A stretch of DNA of 64,000 nt from Candidatus Saccharimonadota bacterium (GCA_030530605.1 JAUMUO010000002.1:98608-162607); one strand, 5' to 3'. Shown: positions 32,583 through 42,056, counted from the first letter of the stretch. The notes: a model not told the origin generated them from the letters alone. Numbers and translations: made by a program.

Positions 32583-33002
32583 ATGTTAGTGTTGTGGACA
32601 GATGGAAGTGCAAGTCCAAATCCCGGTCCGGGCGGATTTGCTGTGTTATCTGATGATGGCACCCCGCTTGCCCTCGGTTCTGATAAGAACACCTCTAACA
32701 TAAAGATGGAGGCCTCCGCTATTATTGCCGCTATGAAATATGCCGACGGCAAGCCGTGCGAGATTCACACCGATTCAGAGTTTTGGATTAATGTTTTAAC
32801 CAAATGGGCTCCAGGTTGGGAAACAAACGGTTGGCGGAAAAAGTCCGGCGAGATTAAAAATCTCGACCTTGTCAAAGAAGCCTATGCTCTTTACAAGAAA
32901 GGCAACGTTAATTTAGTATTTGTCCGCGGTCACGTCGGCACCGCCTTAAACGAAAAGGCCGACGAATGGGCAAACAAAGCCCGGAAAGGAGCTACTTTAT
33001 GA
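32583..33002 (+). CDS. rnhA: Ribonuclease HI
   Basis: Cleaves RNA in RNA-DNA hybrids. Catalytic acidic residues appear in LWTDGSASPNPGPGG (Asp), IKMEASAI (Glu) and HTDSEFWI (Asp), with the late Asp in LNEKADEWA and the HVGT histidine. The protein has 139 aa, normal for a bacterial type 1 enzyme without the hybrid-binding domain. The stop overlaps the ATG of the CYTH gene (ATGA), giving a small operon that continues toward relA. Confidence 0.92.
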   Translation: MLVLWTDGSASPNPGPGGFAVLSDDGTPLALGSDKNTSNIKMEASAIIAAMKYADGKPCEIHTDSEFWINVLTKWAPGWETNGWRKKSGEIKNLDLVKEAYALYKKGNVNLVFVRGHVGTALNEKADEWANKARKGATL

Positions 33003-33538
33003 AAACTGCTGTAGCAAAAGTTAAAATCAAAAGTCGCGAACAGCTAGAAGACAAGATGAGCGAAATCGATCTTGAGTTCGAACCTATGGTCTGGCAACAC
33101 GACCGGGTTTATCTTCCTCGTGGCTATAAAGCCGGCAACAATATGCCCCGTATGATTATGCGCACCGAGATGAAGGCAATTGATCGCCCGCCTAAGTATG
33201 AGCTAATCTTAAAGCGTCACATTGAGGATTCTGGCATTGATGTCGTAGATCGCGTCATCGTCAGTGATTATGTATCTATGGTAAACATTATTCATCAACT
33301 AGGTTTTGAGCTAAAGTCCGAAGTTTCTCGCCGCCGTCAAATCTTGCCTATCGGCGAAGACACCCGCATGTGTCTAGACAAAGTCGATCGCGTTTCCGGC
33401 TACTACCTCAAGCTTGAAACCAAGCTAAAAGACGACGACAAAATTTCCGATGTTATGGACGACCTCGAGCGTACCCTTATGGTCTTTGGCCAAGACCCCC
33501 GCGCCCAAATTGAGCAGCCATACTTTGCTTTAATGTAA
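32999..33538 (+). CDS. CYTH-domain protein
   Basis: A 179-aa protein resembling the CYTH (triphosphate tunnel) superfamily, which acts on triphosphates such as polyphosphate, ThTP or ATP. The ATG at 32999 is coupled to the rnhA stop. The C-terminal RMCLDKVDRVSGYYLKLE segment is characteristic, and Arg/Lys residues are spaced as in the tunnel strands. The N-terminal signature is KVKIKS rather than the usual ExExK, so catalytic activity is uncertain. Confidence 0.65.
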   Translation: MKTAVAKVKIKSREQLEDKMSEIDLEFEPMVWQHDRVYLPRGYKAGNNMPRMIMRTEMKAIDRPPKYELILKRHIEDSGIDVVDRVIVSDYVSMVNIIHQLGFELKSEVSRRRQILPIGEDTRMCLDKVDRVSGYYLKLETKLKDDDKISDVMDDLERTLMVFGQDPRAQIEQPYFALM

Positions 33539-33550
33539 AGGATTTTTCTA

Positions 33551-34975
33551 GTGGCTGATAAAAAACGCATTGAAAAAGCTATTGAGATGGCGACCAAAGC
33601 CCACGAGGGTCAGATGCGCAAGTCTGGTGACCCATATATTTCCCATCCAATTGCGGTGATGAAAATCGTGGAAGACTGGGGGATGGATGAAGACACGATT
33701 ATCGCGGCAGTTTTACACGACACGGTAGAAGATACCGATATAACTTTGGAAGATATCAAAAAGGAATTCGGTGAGCAAGTAGCATTTTTAGTGGACGGGG
33801 TGACAAAACTCAGCAATGCGCGTTCGGGGATGCGCGATATTGATACTTATCTTCCAGAAACAAAAGATAATTTGCTACGTCTCTTAGTGGCGATGGGCTC
33901 GGACATTAGGGTACTAATTATTAAATTAGCAGATAGATTACATAACCTTCGGACGCTTTCGGCACTTCCGCCGGAAAAACAACGCAAGATTGCGAAAGAA
34001 TCTCTTGAAGTTTTCGCGCCACTCGCGGACCGGTTGAACATGGGGCGGTTACGCGTGGAGATGGCGGATATCTCGTTTTCTTATGTGGACCCAAAAAGAT
34101 TTCGTGAGTTACAAAACTTGATTGAAGAATATAACAAGTCAGCAGCCACGGCGTTGAAGAAAGTGCGAAAAGAGGTGGCAGAGGCGTTGGGGCGTGAAAA
34201 AATTAAGTTCACGATAGATGGGCGAGTAAAATCAGTATACTCTTTGCATAAAAAATTGGCCAAACACAATCAAAATATGGGCGAAATTTATGATTTGACG
34301 GCACTAAGGGTGATAGTTACCGACATTACAGATTGTTATTTAACACTAGGTGTAATTCACTCGCTGTATACGCCGATGACCGGCCGGATTAAAGATTATA
34401 TTGCGGTGCCGAAACAAAATGGCTATCAATCTATTCATACCACAGTAATTACGAAAGACAAACGGATTATTGAGTTCCAGATTCGGACGCGCGAAATGCA
34501 CGAGTATGCTGAGCGAGGGTTGGCGGCGAGTTTTTATTATAACGAGCAGAAACTCACAGAAAATTATCGTACTGGGAAAATCCAACATTTGCCGACTTCG
34601 CTACTTTGGATAACAGAGCTTCAGAATACGGCGGCCAAGCTTCGTGCGGGTAAGAAGGTAGACATTAAAAAGTTGAAACTTAATCTGTTTGCGGATAAAA
34701 TTTTTGTCTATACGCCGAAGGGAGACATTATAGATTTGCCAAAGGGGGCTTTGCCACTTGATTTTGCTTATCGCCTACACTCGGAAATTGGAGAACACGT
34801 GATGGGGGTGAAGATAAATGGCAAGATGAGTAACCTGAACAAAAAACTTGAACACGGGGACGTGGTGGAAATTTTGACCTCGAAAAAACAGATGGTAAAA
34901 GAATCGTGGTTTGATAAAATTGTCACGCCGCACGCTAGGCAGAAACTGCGCCAGCAGCTAAATAAATTACATTAA
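33551..34975 (+). CDS. relA: (p)ppGpp synthetase/hydrolase RelA/SpoT family
   Basis: Makes and degrades the stringent alarmone. The HD domain (residues ~1-150) shows RKSGDPYISHP and LHDTVEDTDI; the synthetase domain (~190-320) has IYDLTALRVIV, GRIKDYIAVPKQNGYQSIHT and FQIRTREMHEYAERG; a TGS domain follows (~385-450). The protein ends there at 474 aa, lacking the helical, zinc-finger and ACT parts of 700-aa relatives. GTG start at 33551 with AAAGGATTT upstream. Codon third positions are G-rich, unlike the C-rich plus-strand genes around it. Confidence 0.92.
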   Translation: MADKKRIEKAIEMATKAHEGQMRKSGDPYISHPIAVMKIVEDWGMDEDTIIAAVLHDTVEDTDITLEDIKKEFGEQVAFLVDGVTKLSNARSGMRDIDTYLPETKDNLLRLLVAMGSDIRVLIIKLADRLHNLRTLSALPPEKQRKIAKESLEVFAPLADRLNMGRLRVEMADISFSYVDPKRFRELQNLIEEYNKSAATALKKVRKEVAEALGREKIKFTIDGRVKSVYSLHKKLAKHNQNMGEIYDLTALRVIVTDITDCYLTLGVIHSLYTPMTGRIKDYIAVPKQNGYQSIHTTVITKDKRIIEFQIRTREMHEYAERGLAASFYYNEQKLTENYRTGKIQHLPTSLLWITELQNTAAKLRAGKKVDIKKLKLNLFADKIFVYTPKGDIIDLPKGALPLDFAYRLHSEIGEHVMGVKINGKMSNLNKKLEHGDVVEILTSKKQMVKESWFDKIVTPHARQKLRQQLNKLH

Positions 34976-34977
34976 AC

Positions 34978-35820
34978 TTATTTTAGTTTCTCAAGTAATT
35001 CCGAAAGTTCCTTCTCGTCCTTACAAGAGAAAGTCACCGACCTTGCCGCCACCCGGACTTTCGCACCGTATTTTTCAGAAAGTATCATTTCTTGTTTGGC
35101 CTGCGCATCTGTCTTCACAGCTACCGCCGAACTCTTTTTGCGATTCGCCGCAATAAATTGTTCAACTCTTCTTGCGCTCCAACCCTCAGAAACAATCAAA
35201 GGCACTGCCTTTTCTATCACGCTTTTGTCTGCCGTAATTAATGGCCGCATCACCCCCTCCGAAAGACCATTTTCCACCATCGCCTTCTTGGCATCTTCCG
35301 GCAAATTCAAAAGTCGCATCGTGTTCATCACCGAAGACTCGCTCTTCCCTACTCTCTCGGCAATTTCTTTTACTGATAAATTAAATTGGCTTTTAAGCTT
35401 TGCGTAAGCCGTCGCAAGTTCAATCGGATTCAAATCTTCACGCTGGGCATTTTCAATAATTGAAAGCTCCAACCGATTTTGTGAATCTATCGTCCGCACA
35501 ATCGCCGGCACCGTCTCAAGCCCTGCCATCTTAGCCGCGCGCCATCTTCTCTCTCCCGCCACAATTACATATTTACCATCTTCTTCAATTACCACTAGCG
35601 GCTGTAAAACTCCATGCTGTTTAATAGACGCCGCCAGCTCCGCCAAAGATTCTTCCGTAAAAGTCTGCCGCGGCTGATTTTCATCGCGCGTGATTTCTGA
35701 AACTTTTATTTCCAAAAGCTTTGAGACTTCTTTGTCGGACTCCGCTGTAATATCAAATTCTTCGTCCACCAAATCTGTCGGGATTAAACTTGAAAATCCT
35801 CGCCCAAGACCTCTTGCCAT
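34978..35820 (-). CDS. parB: Chromosome-partitioning protein ParB
   Basis: Centromere-binding CTPase of 280 aa. The N-terminus RGLGRGFSSLIP is typical of Spo0J/ParB; NQPRQTF, VIAGERRWRAAKMAGL (CTP-binding), IENAQREDLNPIE and the HTH (VGKSESSVMNTMRLL) follow. It starts 1 base overlapping the parA stop, so both form one operon. I did not find a parS site (the consensus TGTTTCACGTGAAACA) in the window. Confidence 0.95.
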   Translation of the reverse strand: MARGLGRGFSSLIPTDLVDEEFDITAESDKEVSKLLEIKVSEITRDENQPRQTFTEESLAELAASIKQHGVLQPLVVIEEDGKYVIVAGERRWRAAKMAGLETVPAIVRTIDSQNRLELSIIENAQREDLNPIELATAYAKLKSQFNLSVKEIAERVGKSESSVMNTMRLLNLPEDAKKAMVENGLSEGVMRPLITADKSVIEKAVPLIVSEGWSARRVEQFIAANRKKSSAVAVKTDAQAKQEMILSEKYGAKVRVAARSVTFSCKDEKELSELLEKLK

Positions 35821-36596
35821 TATTTCTTCCTCCTACCGGTTCTTTCTTCAACTTCTTTTGCAAATTCTTTGTATGCCCTTGCTCCCCGCGACAACGCATC
35901 ATATCCGCCCACCGGCGCCCCGTGGCTTGGTGCTTCTGCCACTCTCACGTTTCTCGGTATCGTAGTTTCAAAAGTTAAGTCCTTAAAGTATTTCTTGATT
36001 TCTTCATACACCTGCGAGGAAAGCGAAGTTCTCTTGTCATACATCGTCGCCACCACACCGAGCAGTTTGAGTTGCTGATTCCCGGCTTTCTTTACCAACT
36101 TCATTGTTTCAAGCAACTGCGCCACACCTTCCAAGGCATAGAACTCCGTCTGAACCGGCAGCAGTAAATAATCCGCCGCAATCATCGCATTTACCGTAAG
36201 AAGTGACAGACTCGGCGGACAATCAATAATAATGTAATCATATTCATTAGCAACTGCAGCAACCGCCTTTTTAAGCTGGGTAAATTTCTGCTTCAAGCCC
36301 GCCATCTCCACTTCCGCGTTAGCCAAATCCGTAGAAGTCGGCGCCACTGTTAAGTTCTTATATTTGGTTTCCACCTTTACTTCAGAAAGCGTAGCTTCGC
36401 CCATCGCCACATCCGTCATGGTCTTATCAAGATTTTCTTTGTCTATCCCGAGCCCAGAGGTGGCATTTCCCTGGGGATCAAAATCAATCAAAAGTGTTTT
36501 GAACTTGTCTTTACCAAGATAATAAGCAAGATTAACAGCTGTCGTAGTTTTCCCGACACCTCCTTTTTGATTGGAAACACAAATCACTGTTGCCAT
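35820..36596 (-). CDS. parA: Chromosome-partitioning ATPase ParA (Soj)
   Basis: Walker-type ATPase that drives origin segregation with ParB. The deviant Walker A is NQKGGVGKTTTAVNL at residues 8-22; LIDFDPQGNATSGLG and YIIIDCPPSLSLLTVNAM follow. 258 aa, a chromosomal-type ParA without N-terminal HTH. TATAAT (36605-36610 on minus) ends 8 bases before ATG, so the message is probably leaderless. Confidence 0.95.
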   Translation of the reverse strand: MATVICVSNQKGGVGKTTTAVNLAYYLGKDKFKTLLIDFDPQGNATSGLGIDKENLDKTMTDVAMGEATLSEVKVETKYKNLTVAPTSTDLANAEVEMAGLKQKFTQLKKAVAAVANEYDYIIIDCPPSLSLLTVNAMIAADYLLLPVQTEFYALEGVAQLLETMKLVKKAGNQQLKLLGVVATMYDKRTSLSSQVYEEIKKYFKDLTFETTIPRNVRVAEAPSHGAPVGGYDALSRGARAYKEFAKEVEERTGRRKK

Positions 36597-36614
36597 ATGT
36601 AACCATTATAACAC

Positions 36615-36641
36615 AAAAAAGCTCCCGTTTGGGAGCCTTTT
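36615..36641 (-). terminator. Terminator of rplU
   Basis: GCTCCC/GGGAGC stem (36621-36636) with six U on minus; it separates rplU from the parA promoter. Confidence 0.8.
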
Positions 36642-36642
36642 G

Positions 36643-36951
36643 TTATTTAATTGAAGTAATTTCAATTTCAGAGTATTTCTGGCGGTGACCATTTTCCTTG
36701 TGAACACGCTTCTTAGAGTGGTAACGAATCACGCGGACTTTGTCGCCCTTGACCAATTCTTCTCTAACTTTGGCCGAGACCTTTACTCCTTTGACTTCTG
36801 GTGAACCAACCGTAGTTTTTTCACCGTCAATCACGAGAAGAGCAGGCAGCTCGAGCTCTTTAGTTCCTTCCGGGAGGAGGTCCACCCGTAGGGTCTCTTT
36901 TTCCTCAACGAGATATTGCTTCCCGGAAATGAGGACAACTGCTTTCTTCAT
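36643..36951 (-). CDS. rplU: Ribosomal protein bL21
   Basis: 50S subunit protein of 102 aa. It starts KKAVVLISGKQYLV and carries the family's central GDKVRVIRYHSKKRVHKENG and the C-terminal HRQKYSEIEI. AAAGGAA precedes ATG; TAGAAT is the likely -10 box. The usual partner rpmA (bL27) is not adjacent here: the next gene downstream is parA after a terminator. Confidence 0.93.
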   Translation of the reverse strand: MKKAVVLISGKQYLVEEKETLRVDLLPEGTKELELPALLVIDGEKTTVGSPEVKGVKVSAKVREELVKGDKVRVIRYHSKKRVHKENGHRQKYSEIEITSIK

Positions 36952-36993
36952 ATTATTCCTTTTTAATTAACTTTATTTATTCTAGCACACTTC

Positions 36994-39930
36994 TTAGATT
37001 TTTTCAAGAGAGATCGTTACCTGCTGGTCACCAATCGTTGCAATCTCATCATAGGCAAAATTGCCATCCGAAACCAGCTCAGTTGCTAACACCTCAGACT
37101 TCACATTTTCAACATACTCCGGAGCAACTGAAACCGAAACCGAGAGTTTAATTCTATCATCAACTAAGAGTCCCGCCTTCTTTCTTGCCGCCTGGACTGC
37201 CCTAATCACCTCGCGCGAGAAACCTTCCGCCGCAAGCTCCGGCGTAATCGTCTTATCGAGCTTCGTTTCTTTGCCGTTTTCAACTTTCTTAACATTAAGT
37301 TCGTCTAAAATCATCTTCTCATATTCTGGCGAAAGTTTCTCACCAGCATAGACAAACAGCGACAAAGGCTGGCGCACCTTTACCTGTGGCTCATCCGCCG
37401 TCTTGGTCATCCGAAGCGAAAGCCCTTCCGAGATAATCTCTCTGGTTCTTTCCATTTCTTCTACCACGGCAGTATCAATCTCGCCCGCTTCCGGCCAGTC
37501 CAAAAGATGTACCGAGTCGGAAGAGCCAGTCAACTTCTGGTATAATTCCTCAGCTAGAAACGGTACAAACGGCGCCAAAATCTGGGAAAGATAAAGCAAA
37601 ACATAGTAAAGCGTAGCGTATGCCTCTTCCTTGTCGCTATCATCTTCAGACTTCCAGAAACGCCGCCTTGAACGCCGCACAAACCAGTTCGAAAGATCAT
37701 CAATAAACGGCAACACAGAAGAAAGCGCCTTCGGGATATTATACTCTTCCATACCTTCAGTAATTTCGTTGCGAAGCATATGCACCTTCGACACAATCCA
37801 GATGTCTAGAAAATTCTGAAATGGTTCTTTCGAAGGGCGTTCGGAGGCTGCTGCCGAGAAGAAGCGCTCGAGCCCCGTGAAGACGGGCGCGAGAGACGCG
37901 GCCCGAGAAAGAAGCCATTTAGAATTTTCTGGCTGGAATTTATCGACGTTAGCGTAAGTGCGGAAAAAGTCATACACATTCCAAATACCGGATAATTTTC
38001 TAGCAGTGTCAGACACATCCTTATCAAGTAGCGCAAAATCCTCACCCGAAAGCACCGGCGAAGAAAGCAGTAGTAACCGAAGAGAATCTGCCGAATACTT
38101 ATCCATTAATTCATTTGGGTCAGTAAAGTTCCCTAGCGACTTGCTCATCTTTCGTCCGTCGTTCCCAGCCAAAGTGCCAGTAGTAATCACATTTTTATAG
38201 GCGTTATGTCCAAACAGAGCGGTATTAACACAGTGTACATAATAGAACCAAGCACGCACCTGTCCGACATATTCCACGATGAAATCTGCCGGATAATTCT
38301 TTTCAAATTTTTCCTTATTCTCAAACGGATAGTGAAGCTGAGCAAACGGCATCGAACCACTCTCAAACCAACAGTCTAAAACTTTCTCAATTCGTTTGAA
38401 GTGTTCACCATCAATATCAAACTCAATCTCATCCACCCACGGCCGGTGATAATCTTCTAGTCGCACGCCCGAGAGCTCATAAAGCTCGTCATAGCTACCG
38501 ACTACCTTAACCGTTCCTTTGTCGCCCTTCCAAACTGGCATCGCCGTCGCCCAGAATCTATCGCGCGAAAGATTCCAATCCGGCGCCGCCTCGATATTCT
38601 TAGCGAACCGTCCGTGCTTCAAATACTCTGGGAACCAATTAATATTCTCGTTTTCTTCTAGCATCAACTCTTTAGAACCGTCCACGTCAAAGAACCAGCT
38701 CGGAAACGCCCGATACATAATCCGCTGTTTAGAACGTGGGTTAAACGGATATTCGTGCTTAATATATTCAATCTTATAAACAATTCCCTTTTCTTCCAAA
38801 ACTTTGGCGATGAATTTATTCCCCGCCCAAATCTCAATACCATTTCCATCTGTATCGCGCACGCCAAGCTCGTGTAATTTCTCCGCCATCTCCGGCAGAT
38901 AATAACCGTTCTCGTCTAATACATCCACGAACTCTGCTTCGTCCTCGTGTTTGAGATATAAATTATAGTCGTCTTCGCCATAAGCCGGTGCGATGTGGAC
39001 AATACCCGTACCTTCCTCATCCCCGACAAAATCGGCTGTATAAACTTTGTGTTCACCATCCCCCATTAAATCTTTGTAAGTTATCTCCTCTAGTTCTTGA
39101 CCTGAAAAAGTCTTCACCGGCTTCTTGTAATCTTCGCCGAGCGCCTTTTCAGCCAACTTCTCCGCCACCACTACCAACTTACCAGAAATCTCATAAACTC
39201 CGTACTTCATCTTCGGATTTACCGCAAGCATCCGGTTCGCCGGCAAAGTCCACGGCGTCGTCGTCCACGCCATCAAATAAAAATCTTTAGACTTAAATAA
39301 GACATATGCTGACGGATCGGTCACCACTTGATACGCGTCATTATCCATCGTCACTTCAGCCTTAGACACCGGCGTCGCAAACTTCGTATCGTACATCAAA
39401 ACCTTACGCCCCTCATAAATCTTCCCCTTCTCATAAAGGGTCTTAAATGCCCACCACACGCTTTCCATAAAATCTTTATTCATCGTGCGGTAGCAATTAT
39501 CAAAATCCACCCAGCGCCCGATTCTGTCAATCGTTCCCCGCCAAGTCTCCGAATTCGCCACCATCGACTCGCGCGCCTTGATAATATAATCTTCAAGCGA
39601 CCACTTTGTGCCAATTTCTCTGCGGTCTGTAATACCAAGTTGCTTTTCTACAAAATTCTCAGCCGGTAGCCCGTGGCAGTCCCAGCCCCAGCGCCGCTCC
39701 ACCCGCTTACCACGCATCGTCCAAAATCTTGGCACCGCATCTTTCACGATCGAAGAGAGTAAAGTCCCGTGATGCGGATTGCCAGTAATAAATGGTGGGC
39801 CATCATAAAATACATAAGAATCATCTTCCGGCCGATTTTCTACCGACTTCTCAAAGGTCTTATTTTTCTTCCAAAAATCTACGAGCGCCTTTTCATATTC
39901 TATCGCTCTTCTTCTCTCTTCATATACCAT
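36994..39930 (-). CDS. ileS: Isoleucyl-tRNA synthetase, eukaryote-like type
   Basis: Charges tRNA-Ile; the tRNA-Ile gene is at 61348. ATG 39930 is chosen because TATAAT (39938-39943, minus) ends 7 bases upstream and family sequence (YEERRRAIEYEKALVDFWKK) follows; 978 aa. The HIGH-type motif is PHHGT near residue 52, in a DGPPFITGNPHHG context typical of type 2 (eukaryote-like, often mupirocin-resistant) enzymes; GRKMSKSLGN is the second signature. No C-terminal Cys4 zinc site is seen. About 40 codons (37808-37930) correspond to a palindromic insertion in the anticodon-binding region. Confidence 0.93.
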   Translation of the reverse strand: MVYEERRRAIEYEKALVDFWKKNKTFEKSVENRPEDDSYVFYDGPPFITGNPHHGTLLSSIVKDAVPRFWTMRGKRVERRWGWDCHGLPAENFVEKQLGITDRREIGTKWSLEDYIIKARESMVANSETWRGTIDRIGRWVDFDNCYRTMNKDFMESVWWAFKTLYEKGKIYEGRKVLMYDTKFATPVSKAEVTMDNDAYQVVTDPSAYVLFKSKDFYLMAWTTTPWTLPANRMLAVNPKMKYGVYEISGKLVVVAEKLAEKALGEDYKKPVKTFSGQELEEITYKDLMGDGEHKVYTADFVGDEEGTGIVHIAPAYGEDDYNLYLKHEDEAEFVDVLDENGYYLPEMAEKLHELGVRDTDGNGIEIWAGNKFIAKVLEEKGIVYKIEYIKHEYPFNPRSKQRIMYRAFPSWFFDVDGSKELMLEENENINWFPEYLKHGRFAKNIEAAPDWNLSRDRFWATAMPVWKGDKGTVKVVGSYDELYELSGVRLEDYHRPWVDEIEFDIDGEHFKRIEKVLDCWFESGSMPFAQLHYPFENKEKFEKNYPADFIVEYVGQVRAWFYYVHCVNTALFGHNAYKNVITTGTLAGNDGRKMSKSLGNFTDPNELMDKYSADSLRLLLLSSPVLSGEDFALLDKDVSDTARKLSGIWNVYDFFRTYANVDKFQPENSKWLLSRAASLAPVFTGLERFFSAAASERPSKEPFQNFLDIWIVSKVHMLRNEITEGMEEYNIPKALSSVLPFIDDLSNWFVRRSRRRFWKSEDDSDKEEAYATLYYVLLYLSQILAPFVPFLAEELYQKLTGSSDSVHLLDWPEAGEIDTAVVEEMERTREIISEGLSLRMTKTADEPQVKVRQPLSLFVYAGEKLSPEYEKMILDELNVKKVENGKETKLDKTITPELAAEGFSREVIRAVQAARKKAGLLVDDRIKLSVSVSVAPEYVENVKSEVLATELVSDGNFAYDEIATIGDQQVTISLEKI
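37808..37930. repeat. Palindromic element inside ileS
   Basis: Outer arms AGAAAATTCT (37808-37817) and AGAATTTTCT (37921-37930) are exact inverted copies, followed inward by AAATGG/CCATTT and TTCTTTC/GAAAGAA with one-base offsets. A CCCGT/ACGGG hairpin forms the centre. The 123 bases are in frame and encode a Ser/Ala/Phe-rich loop (SRAASLAPVFTGLERF and so on) absent from typical IleRS. Confidence 0.75.
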
Positions 39931-39943
39931 ACAAATTATTATA

Positions 39944-40210
39944 TCACAGATTGATATAATAAGATACATCTGACACCGGCGGGAGTGGCATACCTAGCCA
40001 TTGTTGTACTGCCGAGCCACTATCGTCCATTGCCACCACAGCTGGGAACTCTAAAATATCAAGTGACCTCGCCACGCTCTCACCCTCATAAGTATCTGGA
40101 TCTAGTCTTTCAACTTCTGCCCCTATTGCCTGAGATTCTAGCTCCGTAATAAAAGTGTCTACCGCGCTAGAATAATCATATCCTTCTTTCGTAAGAACTA
40201 CTACTCTCAT
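39944..40210 (-). CDS. Small protein, thioredoxin-fold-like
   Basis: An 88-aa protein, beginning VVVLTKEGYDYSSAVDTFI and ending with an FPAVVAMDDSGSAVQQWLG segment that resembles the cis-Pro strand region of thioredoxin-like folds. There is no CxxC motif, so it is not a redox enzyme. Its ATG overlaps the nrdR stop, so it is co-translated with nrdR. Function not recognised. Confidence 0.5.
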   Translation of the reverse strand: MRVVVLTKEGYDYSSAVDTFITELESQAIGAEVERLDPDTYEGESVARSLDILEFPAVVAMDDSGSAVQQWLGMPLPPVSDVSYYINL

Positions 40211-40665
40211 TTTTTCTCCTTCTTTTCCCTTTGTTCTCTAATAATTTTCTCAAACTCATCTAAGCTTTTGAACTCGCGAAATACGCTCGCAAACCGCACA
40301 TAAGCCACTTCATTTACCTCAGCCAGCACATCCAAAATCGCTTCGCCAACTTGCCGCGAAGTCACCTCCGCCGTACCGAGGTCATACAGCCGATTCGTCA
40401 CCGAATTCACCACTTGTTCTACTTCCATTTCCGAATTAAAGAACTTTCCCACACTCCTCCGCACCGCAGTCAATAGTTTATCTCTATCAAAAACCTCTTT
40501 ATTCCCACTCCGCTTCAAAACTGTCAATTCCGGAAGTTCAATCCGCTCATAAGTCGTGAACCGCGTACCATCAGAAGTAATTCGCCGCCGCCGAATCATC
40601 GTGCCATCAGGAGTTTCCCGGCTCTCCAGGACTTTACTATCCCCGATTTTGATATTTCTCGGCAT
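40207..40665 (-). CDS. nrdR: NrdR-like repressor lacking the zinc-ribbon cysteines
   Basis: NrdR represses ribonucleotide reductase genes in response to dATP/ATP. The ATP-cone (residues ~47-137) is well kept: VLKRSGNKEVFDRDKLL, RQVGEAILDVL and VAYVRFASVFREF. The N-terminal domain keeps the family frame (KVLESRETPDGTMIRRRR, then RFTTYERIE), but the four zinc-binding Cys are gone: the CPxC start reads MPRNIKIG and RRRxCxxCG reads RRRITSDG. DNA binding may therefore differ. 152 aa, with GGAGGT upstream of ATG. Confidence 0.85.
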   Translation of the reverse strand: MPRNIKIGDSKVLESRETPDGTMIRRRRITSDGTRFTTYERIELPELTVLKRSGNKEVFDRDKLLTAVRRSVGKFFNSEMEVEQVVNSVTNRLYDLGTAEVTSRQVGEAILDVLAEVNEVAYVRFASVFREFKSLDEFEKIIREQREKKEKK

Positions 40666-40691
40666 CTTTTACCTCCAAAAGTTACTTGAGA

Positions 40692-41942
40692 TTAGTGCTT
40701 CATACGGTTGCGAAGTGAAGGTGGAACATCCAAATCTTCCTCATCTTCTTCGCTATTCTTATTTCCACCTCTAATTGCGTCCCATATGCTAGTTCTTGGG
40801 GTATCTTTTGCAAATTCTGTCGAAGAAACCTGTGGCTTCTCATCCGAAATATCGGACGGTGTGTCATCAATTATTTCCGGCTTTTCTTCCGGCTCGCTCA
40901 CAATTGCGGCCTCTGGCAAATTCTCTTCAGAAATTTCCTCGGCTTCCGCCTCTTTAGCCTCTTCCTCAGCCTTCTTTTCATCAAGCGCTCTGTAATAATC
41001 TGAGTCAAAACCAGTCGCTACCACAGTAATCATAATCTCGTCTTCAAGCTCTGGTCTAATCGAAGCACCGAAGATGATGTTAGCATCTGGAGAAACCGCG
41101 CCAGTAATCACCTCGGCAGCTTCCTGAATCTCGGACATACTCATATCATAGCCACCAGAAACGGAGAAGAGCACGCCTCTTGCGCCTTCAATCTTTACTT
41201 CAATCAACGGGCTTTCAATTGCCTGCTGAGCCGCAAGCACTGCGCGATTCTCACCGCTCGCCTTGCCGATACCCATAAGCGCCGAGCCAGCGTTCTTCAT
41301 AATCGCCTTTACGTCAGCAAAGTCTAGGTTAATCAAGCTATGCTCGGTAATGAGCTCCGAGATACCCTGAACACCCTGGCGAAGTACATCATCCGCAATC
41401 TTGAAAGTCTCAAGTAGCGGAGTTCTCGGATCAATCGTCTGAAGTAATCTATCGTTTGGAATAGTGATAAGAGCATCAACATTATGCGAAAGTTTCTCAA
41501 TCGCCTCGTCAGCATTCTCTTTTCTCTTTGCGCCTTCAAAAGTAAACGGCTTAGTTGCCACACCAACAGTCAAAATATCACGCGCCTTTGCCTCTTGTGC
41601 CACAATCGGACCAGCACCAGAACCAGTGCCACCACCAGCACCAAGAGTGATAAAGACCATATCTGCACCGTCAAGCGACTTACCGATTTGCTCACGGCTT
41701 TCCTCGGCCGCCTCACGGCCTTTTTCCGGGTCACCACCGGCACCAAGCCCCTTACCAATGTGAACCTTAGTGTCTGCGGACGAATGATGTAGAGCCTGGG
41801 CATCTGTGTTCACCGCGATGAATTCCACGCCGGTCAAACCGACTTCCTTCATACGGTCAACCGCAGAGCCACCGGCACCACCGACCCCTATTACTTTGAT
41901 ACTTGCTACGCTTTCAACTTCTGTTGGCTTAACTTCAGGCAT
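40692..41942 (-). CDS. ftsZ: Cell-division tubulin FtsZ
   Basis: GTPase forming the Z-ring. Shows [15 protein letters not shown], the tubulin signature [15 protein letters not shown] and NTDAQAL, then the T7-loop region [20 protein letters not shown]. The 416-aa protein has an acidic linker (residues ~310-385) and the C-terminal peptide [12 protein letters not shown], the expected FtsA-binding tail. A GAGGAG site and a TATAAT about 29 bases before ATG show a leadered transcript. ftsA is divergent rather than upstream in the same operon. Confidence 0.96.
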   Translation of the reverse strand: MPEVKPTEVESVASIKVIGVGGAGGSAVDRMKEVGLTGVEFIAVNTDAQALHHSSADTKVHIGKGLGAGGDPEKGREAAEESREQIGKSLDGADMVFITLGAGGGTGSGAGPIVAQEAKARDILTVGVATKPFTFEGAKRKENADEAIEKLSHNVDALITIPNDRLLQTIDPRTPLLETFKIADDVLRQGVQGISELITEHSLINLDFADVKAIMKNAGSALMGIGKASGENRAVLAAQQAIESPLIEVKIEGARGVLFSVSGGYDMSMSEIQEAAEVITGAVSPDANIIFGASIRPELEDEIMITVVATGFDSDYYRALDEKKAEEEAKEAEAEEISEENLPEAAIVSEPEEKPEIIDDTPSDISDEKPQVSSTEFAKDTPRTSIWDAIRGGNKNSEEDEEDLDVPPSLRNRMKH

Positions 41943-42041
41943 TTTAACTCCTCACTTTTCTCATTTTCTTTATTATACCATAGATTTTCTAAAGTATAGA
42001 TAAATTTTTTACTTTTTTTGAAATGGCCATAGAACTTATGG

Positions 42042-42047
42042 TATAAT
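42042..42047 (+). promoter_or_regulatory. -10 box of ftsA
   Basis: TATAAT ends 9 bases before ATG 42057. The ftsZ promoter (ATTATA near 41973) faces the other way in the same 114-base interval. Confidence 0.5.
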
Positions 42048-42056
42048 AAAATTATT

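Noticed and set aside
34978..36596. Replication origin or parS near parAB
   Set aside because: No parS consensus, dnaA gene or DnaA-box cluster is visible.
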